From: Patagioenas fasciata
Taxonomy: Eukaryota; Chordata; Aves; Columbiformes; Columbidae
Direction of reading: 5' to 3'
Assembly: GCF_037038585.1 (NCBI RefSeq)
Contig: NC_092520.1
Coordinates: 118,961,001-119,025,000, forward strand
DNA length: 64,000 nucleotides
The notes below the pieces were generated by a model. The model saw only the letters and a list, made by a program, of their open reading frames with translations. It made no database searches and was not told where the DNA came from. Below, piece by piece: positions 52,301 through 60,138 of the stretch. The position numbers and the translations under genes were made by a program. Each line of letters begins with the position of its first letter. Within the stretch, counting starts at the first letter, position 1.

Positions 52301-53361
52301 TCTCCTTCCTCCACCCAAAGGCAGCTGGAGAGAAGACCTAGCAGGGCTATGACGTCATTATGTATTTAGGAAGTGAAACTCGAAACGAGGGTGGGAATGT
52401 ATTTAATCCAGCACTTAAGTGCCTTCCTGCTTGGGACTTCGCGATTGCCTTCAATGTGTGAGGAAACAGCACTGGGAAGGATTTGTCTTCATCTGTCATT
52501 CAGGGACTGATCAGATGGGTTCTAGTTCCTCTAGTTTGTTTGTTTTAAATAAACACACACCCAAAAAACAGAACCTAACCAAACAAATACAACAACCCAA
52601 ACAGCCAAGCAGGAAGCATAACCGACGGTTAATCCAAATTACAGACAGCCGGGACACAAAGCACAAGTTTGTGCCGCCCCTGAGCACCCAGGCGCGGGTA
52701 CTCGGGCTCCCCCAGCACATACAGCTTCCCCGCCGCCCGCTAGTTGCCGTGACAGGGGTTCTCTCCGCTGAAACACGCACCCACGGGACTCCGAGCTACG
52801 CCCGAAATCCTGAGGGGGAGACAGACACGAACCCGCCACCCCCGGGGGCTGTCCCGGCCCCGCCACCCCACCGACACCGCCTGGGCCGCTCTCTCCCCAT
52901 GCAAAATTCGAGACTGCCTGGTAAAATCTGAGGCTTCACGCTTTCTTTTTATTTTTTTTCCTCAAAATAAACGCACTGAAGAGCTCGGACCGAGCCGTAA
53001 CAGCGGCACTAGCGGAAGCGAGCTCCCGGCCGAGGCTCTCCCCGCCCGGCCCCGGTGCCCCGGCCAACGCCCGGCACAGGGGCCCCGCCGCGGCAACGGC
53101 CCCACAAAGCCCCGGCGGCAGGAGAGGGCGAGGGGCTGCCCCCTAAGTCACCCCGTACCCCCCTACACACCCCCCAGCCAGTCCCGGCGGCGGCTGCCCG
53201 CGGCCGGCGCGGAACAGCGGCCGGGGCGTTACCTTGGCTCGCTGGTCCCAGCTGTACTGCGGTGCCTTCTCCTCAACGGCCGCCGCGTCTTGGCCGCCTC
53301 CCGCCTGCTGCTGCTGGCCGCCCTGGGCCGGCTTCCTGCGGCGGGAGAAGAAGCAGCCCAT
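37251..53361 (-). CDS. RP2: RP2 (XRP2), ARL3 GTPase-activating protein, five-exon gene
   Basis: Joining five exons (53361-53233, 44200-43535, 41911-41797, 40658-40573, 37334-37251) gives 359 residues; human RP2 has 350. The N-terminus is Met-Gly-Cys, the known dual myristoyl (Gly2) and palmitoyl (Cys3) membrane anchor. A TBCC-type right-handed beta-helix domain follows (about 33-188) with repeated Cys pairs (DCENC, DDCVNC, DCKDC). Arg127 corresponds to human Arg118, the arginine finger, and Glu147 to human Glu138, both needed for GAP activity on ARL3. The C-terminal part (about 240-359) matches the NDP-kinase-like domain and ends [10 protein letters not shown]. Known role: RP2 stimulates GTP hydrolysis by ARL3 at the ciliary base and plasma membrane, controlling release of lipidated cargo to cilia and photoreceptor outer segments; human loss causes X-linked retinitis pigmentosa. 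Introns are about 9.0, 1.6, 1.1 and 3.2 kb. All junctions are GT/AG and in phase, and no frameshift or stop was seen, so the gene looks intact. Confidence 0.97.
37335..40572 (-). other. RP2: RP2 intron 4
   Basis: About 3.2 kb, gtaagc to ttaataaaacag. AT-rich with a CAAA-type simple tract near 38751-38791. An AATAAA hexamer (37344-37339) lies just before the acceptor. Confidence 0.92.
40573..40658 (-). CDS. RP2: RP2 coding exon 4
   Basis: This 86-bp exon follows a cctgtcttctag acceptor and completes the split Gly codon. It encodes [15 protein letters not shown] then [13 protein letters not shown], ending on a whole codon (AAG) before gtaagc. It corresponds to human [15 protein letters not shown]...NEIFNGTK. 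Residues 304-332 of the predicted protein. Confidence 0.95.
40659..41796 (-). other. RP2: RP2 intron 3
   Basis: About 1.1 kb, gtctgt to tcttctag, a phase-1 intron splitting the Gly304 codon. Nothing recognised inside. Confidence 0.93.
41797..41911 (-). CDS. RP2: RP2 coding exon 3
   Basis: This 115-bp exon begins after a ctctattaacag acceptor and reads [20 protein letters not shown], then [18 protein letters not shown]. The last base is the first base of the Gly304 codon, before a gtctgt donor. It matches the human MVGKGF...LLNKG segment of the NDP-kinase-like domain. It is too short to stand out as an open frame and was found by translating the region against the known protein. Confidence 0.95.
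41912..43534 (-). other. RP2: RP2 intron 2
   Basis: About 1.6 kb between gtaagt and ctctattaacag. Nothing recognised inside; open frames of about 60-170 codons on either strand lack homology. Confidence 0.93.
43535..44200 (-). CDS. RP2: RP2 coding exon 2 (most of the TBCC domain)
   Basis: This 666-bp exon carries residues 44-265. The acceptor is cttccttcag before GTT (Val44) and the donor is gtaagt after GAG (Glu265). It starts [20 protein letters not shown] and holds nearly the whole beta-helix, including Arg127 and Glu147, then the linker (about 180-240) with [14 protein letters not shown] and RRQKSSDES, and the start of the C-terminal domain ([19 protein letters not shown]). It is open throughout in a single frame. 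Confidence 0.97.
49138..49375 (+). repeat. Perfect (GGAAAAA)n heptanucleotide array
   Basis: Thirty-three consecutive GGAAAAA units from 49143 to 49373, preceded by a partial unit, with no mismatch seen. It lies in RP2 intron 1. The plus strand is pure purine and the transcript strand is (TTTTTCC)n pyrimidine. A heptamer without stops leaves frames open on both strands, producing artefactual Lys/Arg/Gly/Glu-rich and Phe/Leu/Pro-rich frames of 90-150 codons that are not genes. Confidence 0.97.
49573..50030 (-). mobile_element. CR1 LINE 3' end in RP2 intron 1
   Basis: Minus-strand copy from the tail (cacagaatcacaaaacgtta with gggattggaagggacctcag) through gttacacaggaacgcatcca and gggcagcctgttcctgtgct to tctgcactggactctctcaa. 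It is in the same orientation as RP2 and begins about 200 bp from the heptamer array. It resembles the 28757 and 60005 copies in its tail more than the 4851/9546 pair, so at least two CR1 subfamilies are present. Confidence 0.92.
52012..52151. mobile_element. Small foldback DNA element (hAT-like, non-autonomous), copy 1
   Basis: One end reads cattttcaccgggggccaca then tcagccttgcagtcgccttc; the other end, read in reverse complement, reads ggtgtcaaactcattttcac then caagggccacaccagcc. The two ends are imperfect inverted repeats around a short centre, and the element is clearly related to the copy at 57864-58055. The right arm has lost part of the repeat. It has no coding capacity. It lies in RP2 intron 1, about 1.1 kb from exon 1. 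Confidence 0.75.
52350..52378 (+). promoter_or_regulatory. CRE palindrome next to an ETS/IRF composite-like site, RP2 intron 1
   Basis: TGACGTCA, the full CRE/ATF palindrome, is at 52350-52357. GGAAGTGAAA, which fits the ETS-IRF composite pattern GGAANNGAAA, is at 52369-52378 and is followed by a further CGAAAC. The cluster lies about 1 kb downstream of the RP2 ATG, just outside the CpG island. Motif identity is seen directly; enhancer function is inferred. Confidence 0.35.
53233..53361 (-). CDS. RP2: RP2 coding exon 1
   Basis: It encodes residues 1-43, from [10 protein letters not shown] to QYSWDQRAK, and ends on a complete codon (AAG) before a gtaacg donor. The ATG has G at -3 and G at +4, a good vertebrate start context. 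The stretch between the basic [10 protein letters not shown] start and the conserved QYSWDQ motif is rich in Gln, Gly and Ala and makes this exon nine codons longer than the human one (34 residues as recalled). The exon lies inside a CpG island. Confidence 0.96.
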
Positions 53362-53521
53362 AGCTCCGGCTCCGCCGCCGCCCGGCCGACCCGCGGGGAG
53401 AGGCTGCGAGCCCGGGAGCGGGCGCCAGCGCAGCGCCTCACCACCACCCCGCCCGCTTCCGCTTTCCCCCCGTCTCCCCTAGCGACCAGCGACACTTCCC
53501 CGTCCCACTCCCAGCGTCCCC

Positions 53522-53531
53522 GGGGCGGGGC
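53522..53531 (+). promoter_or_regulatory. GC box upstream of RP2 start
   Basis: A perfect GGGGCGGGGC about 160 bp upstream of the RP2 ATG. A second GC-box-like site (GGCGGGGCGG) lies about 35 bp further upstream. Sp/KLF binding is an inference from the consensus. Confidence 0.4.
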
Positions 53532-53814
53532 CCGGCCTGGCAGAGGCCCAGCAGGAGGCGGGGCGGAGCCCCAAGGCTGCGGGGAGCGGGAATACGCGTT
53601 TTTTCGGTGACTGCTAGCTCCCCCACAACCCCGCAGGAGCGGGCCCCGGGCTGCCCCGCTGCGGACATGGTGACTGCTCGTGAACCAACAGCCCTCACGG
53701 GGAGAAGGGGCTGCGGGGAGCCCTGTCCCACCCTCGGCCGCAGGCGCGTTCAGCTGCTGAGCTCGGGGGCACAATGTCAGGTGCGGAGTGTCAATGTACA
53801 GCGGCTGGTCCTGC

Positions 53815-54080
53815 ACCGGGTAGGAGGAGAGGGAACGGCCTCGAGTTGTGTCAGGGGAGATTCAGATTGGATATCAGGAAAAATACCTTTCACGGAAAGG
53901 GTTGTAAATCATTGGAACAGGCTGCCCACGGCAGTGATGGAGTCACCATCCCTGGAGGGGTTTAAAAGATGCAGTGATGAGGTTCTTAGGGACATGGTTT
54001 AGTGCTAGAGTTAGGTTATGGTTGGACTCCATGATCTCGAGGCTCCCTTCCAAGTGAAATGATTCTGTAATTCTATGATT
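53815..54080 (+). mobile_element. CR1 LINE 3' end upstream of RP2
   Basis: Plus-strand copy with aggggagattcagattggat, catccctggaggggtttaaa and the tail ggttatggttggactccatg, followed by a short repeated tail (gattctgtaattctatgatt). It starts at the outer edge of the RP2 CpG island, about 450 bp upstream of the start codon, and points away from RP2. Confidence 0.92.
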
Positions 54081-54481
54081 TTTCTATAGATGCAACCTGT
54101 CTTGTAGGCAAGGACGTCACCCTCTGGATGTGTGACACGGCAGGTACCACTGCCCTGCGCACTCTTCTGAGAGGACTGCGCCAGAAGACCCAGCTGGCTT
54201 CCTTGGCTTCTTGCAAGTGTTTCAGAGCACCAGCAGCACGCGGCAGCCTAAGAACCCACAGCGCACTGCTGCTCCATGCCTTCCTTGCCAAATAGTCGGG
54301 CCAAATGTATAGACTGGGGTTTGTTGATTGTGTTTTCCTCTTTCGCCAGAGGAAAAAAAAATTACAATTTTTATCAGACTATCCAGCCGTTCAAAGACAT
54401 TGTTTCCAGGATTTTGCAGATTTTATTCCTGGGGGCAGAGGGGGAAAACTTCAGAATTGTCTCTGACACCTCGTTATCCAG

Positions 54482-55342
54482 TGATGGGTTGACCTTGGCC
54501 AGCTGCCCACCCAGCTGCTCTCTCACTGCCCCTGGACAGGGGGTGAAAAGTTGGAAAAGCTTGTGAGTTGAGGTAAAGACAAGAACGTCACTTACCATTT
54601 ACTGTTACAGGCAAAACAGTTGCAACGCGGGGACAATTAATTTATTTTTTTTGCCAATTAAAAATAGAGTTGGATGGTGAGAAAAAGAGACAAAATGAAA
54701 ATAATGTGTTCCTCCCACCCCACCACTTTCCCTGGATAACTTCACGCCTCCATTCCCAACTCCTCTACCTCCCCACCACCCCCCAAGCAGTGCAGAGGAG
54801 TTGTAGTTAGCGCATGGGGGTTGCAGTCAGTCCACAACAGTTCCTCCTCACCACTGCTTTCTCCTCTTACCTTTCTCCAGTCTGACTCCTTCCATGGGCA
54901 GCAGTTTGTCAAGAACTGCTCCCCCATGGGCTCTCCATGGCCCACAGTCCTTTCAGGGCATGCCCACCTTCTCCAGCGCGGGCTGCAGTATGCATATCTG
55001 CTCCACTGTGGTCCTCTCCATGCGCTGCGGGGCAGTCCTTGCTCCAGCACCTGTAGCACCTCCATCCCCTCCTTCTTCTCTGACCTTGGTGTTCACACCG
55101 CTGTCTCCCACTTTTTCCCTCGCTCCTCTCACACTGCTCCACAGTGGGTTTGCCCTTTGTTAAATATGTTTTCCCAGAGGTGCCACAAGCATCACTAAGG
55201 GGCTAAGCCATGCCCTGCAGTGGGTCCCTTGGAGCCATCTGGAAGTGGCTGTGTCCCGCACAGGGCAGCTCCTGTCCTCTCCTCACAGAGGCCATGCCTG
55301 CAGCCCATCACTACCAAAACCTGGCCATGTACACCCAATACA
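54482..55342 (-). mobile_element. Solo LTR of an avian endogenous retrovirus-type element
   Basis: Read on the minus strand it starts TGTATTGGGTG and ends near ...GGTCAACCCATCA, so it has TG...CA-type ends over about 860 bp. The wording inside (for example ctgcagcccatcactaccaa, ccagcacctgtagcacctcc and tccttcttctctgaccttgg on the plus strand) matches an interspersed LTR I recall from avian genomes. No gag, pol or env-like sequence flanks it, so it is a solo LTR left by recombination. A possible 5-bp duplication, ATCCA, flanks it (54476-54480 and 55344-55348) if one extra base is allowed at each end. The superfamily (ERVL- or ERVK-type) is not settled. Confidence 0.65.
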
Positions 55343-57855
55343 GATCCACTTACAGAACCTTAGGGCTTTTTTTGTAAACTGAAGGATGGCATTCCTGAAG
55401 TTGGAGCAGAAGAGGAAGAGGAGAAGAAAAGCCCTGCAAAAGTACCAAGAACTGCTCTGCCAGCTGAGCAGGCTGAAGGGCTTGTCTGGCTTAGGGCCCC
55501 AAGGGCAGCAGAAAGGAGGAAGCAAGACCAGTTGGCCAGAGATGGTTGCTAAGGAAGGGGGGTGACTGACACCATTTTTAGCATCAGCTGTACCATGCCT
55601 GGCCAGGTGTGGAGGCTGCTCTGGGCTTTTGATGCTACAGCCCAAATCAACAGCTCAGCCAGCGCTGGCAGTGAAAACACAAAGTACAGTTTTACATTTC
55701 GGCTACAGCACTCTATGAGCCACTCATCTGGGTTTCTTGGGCACTGCTGGCTGGATCCTGGTCTTTCACCGAGTCCTCTGTACACCAGCTCTTTCCACGG
55801 TGTGTCCGTGTAGGCCAGCTGGAGACAATTTGCAGCTGCAGGGAGTCTGGTGCTCCTAATCTCTTCTAGCTCATTCTCTTGGAGTCTAGCAGTCCTCCCA
55901 GATCACTGTAATTTAGCAAAGGTCCGCAGTCTTTTGGCAATCAGGCTCCTCTTTCTGTATATCCATTAACAATGTTATTAGGAGGAATAAAAATGACATT
56001 TGATACATTTTTGTTAAAAGCTGAATTACCAAAGGTGTTTAAATGCAGAAGAAGAAAGTAACTTTCTTGTTTCCAATGAACAGATGCAAGGCAAATGTAA
56101 GTTTCTGAGTTGAGATTTTTCCATGCTGCCATGACCAATTTACTTGCAAAATCATTGCTCCCATAAAAATACAGGATTTTTTTATGGCTACAGTTGATCA
56201 GGACAGTCTGTAGGTTTTATCTGTCACAACACAACCTCTCAAGCTCCAGGGTGTTTCCTGACACCAAAGCTCTAGAATATTTATTTCAGACTAAATTAGT
56301 ATGACTTGTGACTTGTAAGCACGTGACTTCTTAAGAAATTGCAAATGCCTACATCAGTTCTTCATTCTCTATTCATATGCCAGCTAGACCCATCCTCTTG
56401 GCTTCTGAGATTTGATACAATCATAGCCTGAAGTGTAGTAATACAAGATTGCAATAATATCATAGTCACAACGAAACATTATTATACTTACTTTAATTTC
56501 AACAAACTGCTGTAATTAGTGACTTCCCTTGAGGCGATGTTGTGAAATATACCTAATTACCATCTAATACGGAGCTTTGTGATCCCCAAACAATAGTTTC
56601 TAGGTAACTGAAAAATAAAACATTTTCATTGTCAAGTTTAAATTCTAAGGGATTTGGTGAAAGAGATTTGCCATATCCATACCTGCTGGGCACTTATAGC
56701 TCACAAGGAACTTTTCAGACCTCCAGTGCCCTTCTCAGGAGGCCAGTGATTCTTTTTCAACAGGAGAGAAGTCACTTTTGGACAGATGGGCAAAGCGTGT
56801 GCATGGGCTGTATGGGTTGGCTTTTATCCTCATGTAGCTTTGCAGTGCCTGCTTACCCGCAGATAAGAGGATCCTAACTCCCTTTCGTTCTCTCCTTTGA
56901 CACCCTTGAGCATCCCCGCAAAGGCGCAGGGAGGCAGCTGTTCTCAGGAAACATCAGGACCTGGAAACCTGCCCAGGTCTAGCACAGGGAGTGTAAGGAA
57001 AGGAGACCTCCCTGTGTGCACATCTGTGCTTCTCCCAGTGCTGGGCAGAATCAGGTTTGCTCACTGCTGTTGGAAGCTTGCCAAAATGCACAAAACCAGA
57101 CTTTCACAATCTTCTCAATGAGATTCATTGTATTCTCTGTGTCTGTGTCTCTTAAAACTCTTGAAATCCTATCTTTGTGACAAAATCTGAAGGGTATCTT
57201 CCTTAAAGCAGGTTCTTAATTCTGTTGGTTAAAGAGAAGACCTTGAAAATACCACCTCTAAGACGGGAAAATCAAGAAAACAAACCAAAAGAACTTAAAT
57301 ACTACTACTTTCTGAAAGCTCATTTCATGTTTTCTATCAGGAAAGGTTATAAATCCTGTACTTGAGATCCTGACAACTCATCGAAGATTGGTATAAAGCT
57401 TCGAAAAGGATTCCTAGTTAGAATTAGATTCACCTATACTCATATGGAATTGTGAATTACAGTTGAGAAAATTACACCTGACAGTGGCAATTCCTTACAT
57501 AGTATTCAACAGGAATGAAGTGAAGAATACTGTTGAGTTCACTCTTTGAGGCTGTGTTCTGATATACATTTAAGATAGAACTGTTACAGAAAACATCCCT
57601 TGCCTCCAGCTGCTTATTTAAATCCCCAACCACCTATGCAGTGAGACAGCACAAATGTTTGTACAGACATGTGGTAAACTGTGTTGGACAGATGATGAAT
57701 GCGAAAAACAATAATTTCAATTAGACATCTGTGCATTGGACTCTCATACAGACACTTTTTTTTTTTTTTTCCAAAAGCAGATGACATATACTGAATAATA
57801 TTTTCGCACAGCAGTCATTGCATACTCTGAGATCACATTGGCCTTTCCTTGGTCT
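55343..57855. other. Upstream flank of RP2, no gene recognised
   Basis: Moderately GC sequence near the LTR grading into AT-rich DNA. No exon, repeat family or RNA gene could be supported; the short frames are chance. Confidence 0.4.
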
Positions 57856-57863
57856 CTCTGGCA

Positions 57864-58055
57864 CATTGGTGTCAGACTCACTTTCACCGGGGCCCACATC
57901 AGCCTGGCGGTTGCCTTCAAAGGGCTGAATGTAATTTTAGGACGGTATAAATGTAACTACTTCTACATCTATACAGTCCTGACATTACATTCGGCCCTTT
58001 GAAGGCAACCGCCAGGCTGATGTGGGCCCCGGTGAAAGTGAGTCTGACACCCCTG
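57864..58055. mobile_element. Near-perfect foldback DNA element (hAT-like, non-autonomous), copy 2
   Basis: Two arms of about 75 bp, each starting GGTGTCAGACTCACTTTCAC, in inverted orientation around a centre of about 30 bp. Only a few differences separate the arms. The flanks carry a candidate 8-bp target duplication, ctctggca (57856-57863) against ctctaaca (58056-58063), with 6 of 8 identical. An 8-bp duplication and ends of the CA...TG type fit the hAT superfamily. There is no transposase. The family name is not asserted. Confidence 0.8.
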
Positions 58056-58063
58056 CTCTAACA

Positions 58064-60004
58064 GATTATCTGCTGCCAGAAACTCTTGACAAACTGAACA
58101 CCAACAGAAGCTAATCTGGAACTTGAGACCAGGCAAACTAAATAACATGGCTAATTTTTTGATAAAATCTGCTAGAATCTATTTTGCATTGCTATTGGTG
58201 ATTTTGGACTGATGTCCTCCTGGTTTTCAAGCAATGTATGGCTTTCCAACATCTCTTTGCATATAGAACTTAGCCCTGGTCATCAGTAACTTTGCTGAAC
58301 CACAACACTGCTGGTCAATAAGGGAATATGGGGTTTTTTGTTGTCTTTTTGTTGGTTTTTTTTTTTTTTTGGTGTCCCCAGGATAGAGTCTGTTAACTGT
58401 GATATACAGCTGTAATGCTGGAGTTAAGTGGGAACAACAGACAGGTGTGTCTGTGTCCCAGGTGAACTTACATGCTGTAACAAGGAAAAGCACAAACAGC
58501 GAAACTGAATAGTTCAGATTTGCTAACTTGTTTGTTCAGAAATGACCTTCCACATATTCCCAATGTAAATTAACTTCCCTCTAAGAAATTATATCATGCC
58601 CACACATCTTTTTCTGTTGCTGGTGTTTGGGACAAAGATGAGCAGAGTTCTCTGCAGTACATGAGATGCAGACACAGAGCACACTATTTAAAATCATTCT
58701 CAAAAGGCACTACATGGAACTCCAAGCAATTTCAGAAGTTTTTTACTGAAGATTAAATAGTCAATAATTTTTAAAAGGCATAAATTAAATATTGTCACCC
58801 AAATGAATGAAAGGATCATTTGAAAGTGGACCATAATGTATTTTACGTGGTATAGTTGAAGTATATATCCTAATATTAGCATAATGGACAGCATAATGTA
58901 TGATACAATACCCACATTAATTCTGAACTTTGCTGCAAGCCATCTCTGTGGCAGAAATTCTGTAGCTGAGAGGGTCATAATCTGCTTAAGGGCTGCTAAG
59001 GTACTGAGTGCACTTACTCAAACCGAGCAATAGAGCACAATTAATTTTTCAACTATAAAGCATATTCCTGTTTAGCAATTACAAGTTCATAGATCTTACA
59101 GAAGAGTCTAGATCCCGATGATATGAAGAAATACAAAGAGAGCTGCCACAACCAGGATGTTGCCCAACATTCACTTAGCCAGAAAATCTTGTGTTCCACC
59201 CTGAGCCTCAAGCTGAGGCAGACAGACTCTTCAGTTTATTGTTAAATGAAAATGCAAAACAATGACAGTAAAGTTTATGGAGTGAATCTTTTGTGGTTTG
59301 TGTCTAATAGGGTAGCAATTCAGATAACAAGCTACAGTGCTGATTCAGCAAGGCATGTATGTACATGCGAAAACCTACAGATTTCTGTGGGATTTAAGCA
59401 GGAAGACTTAACATAGTTAAAATTAAGATGAGCTTTAACGGTTTGCTGTGTCATAGTGCAGCAGCCCTGAATTTCTTCCCTAAGCTTCCAGTACTTTTTT
59501 TGTTCTAAAGAGGCACTCCAGTTCCCTTCGTATCCTAGTTAATATTGACAAGATCATCTGTCAGCATCTGCCTGTAGTTATGTCTCTTTATCCTTTTTCC
59601 AGGTCTCTAGCACTTAATGTTGGGGTGCTCAGTGGAGCACTGTTCCAAAGGTGGGCTCTTAGAAAGTTTTGCTCTGTCACAGTCCTAATGTGGAGAAGAA
59701 AAGCCAAGAATCCATTCAATAAAGGTTGCTTGCTCTTATAACTTAATACCTTGACATTTTAGTGGCCTTGATAACTTTTTGACTGTAGAAAGACAGGTTC
59801 TGTTTGGGTTTTTTTCTTGCTTAGCCTCTGGCGTGGTATCAACCCCCCTTCACTATTGGGTTGTACTGTTGCTGTGGCACAGGAGAAGGATTGCTAAGGC
59901 CAGGGATAGACACTGTCTTCCTCATTCTGATGCAGCAGACCACCAAAGACAGATGGTTGGAGGTAGCAACATGTAAATTTGCTGTTGCACAATTCATCAG
60001 AATT
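58064..60004. other. AT-rich flank, no gene recognised
   Basis: Contains a T/G-rich patch at about 58329-58372 and otherwise AT-rich DNA that looks unique. Nothing else supported. Confidence 0.4.
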
Positions 60005-60138
60005 TCACAGAATCACAGAATGTTAGGGATTGGAAAGGACCCCTCAAAAGATCATCCAGTCCAATCCCCCTGCCGGAGCAGGAGCACCTAGATGAGGTTA
60101 CACAGGAAGGCATCCAGGCAGGTTTTGAATGTCTCCAA
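60005..60138 (-). mobile_element. Short CR1 tail
   Basis: Minus-strand 3' end: cacagaatcacagaatgtta, gggattggaaaggacccctc, then gagcaggagcacctagatga and gttacacaggaaggcatcca to gttttgaatgtctcca. It is truncated sharply after that. It is similar to the tail at 49573, in the same orientation. Confidence 0.9.

Larger units (their letters stand above)
44201..53232 (-). other. RP2: RP2 intron 1
   Basis: About 9.0 kb between a gtaacg donor and a cttccttcag acceptor. It contains the heptamer array (49.14-49.38 kb), a CR1 (49.57-50.03 kb), foldback copy 1 (52.01-52.15 kb) and the CRE/ETS-IRF-like cluster (52.35 kb). The rest is AT-rich with no recognised gene. Confidence 0.93.
52650..53770. promoter_or_regulatory. 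RP2: CpG island and promoter region of RP2
   Basis: GC content and CpG density rise sharply in an otherwise AT-rich neighbourhood, covering RP2 exon 1, the start of intron 1 and a few hundred bases upstream. GC-box (Sp1-type) motifs are visible upstream of the ATG at 53522-53531 (GGGGCGGGGC) and near 53556-53565. No TATA box is evident, as expected for a housekeeping-type CpG promoter. Transcription should start a short distance above 53361 on the minus strand; the exact site cannot be read. Confidence 0.8.

Noticed and set aside
53229-53816. Long minus- and plus-strand frames over the RP2 CpG island besides exon 1
   Set aside because: These are composition artefacts; only the frame starting [10 protein letters not shown] continues into RP2 exon 2.
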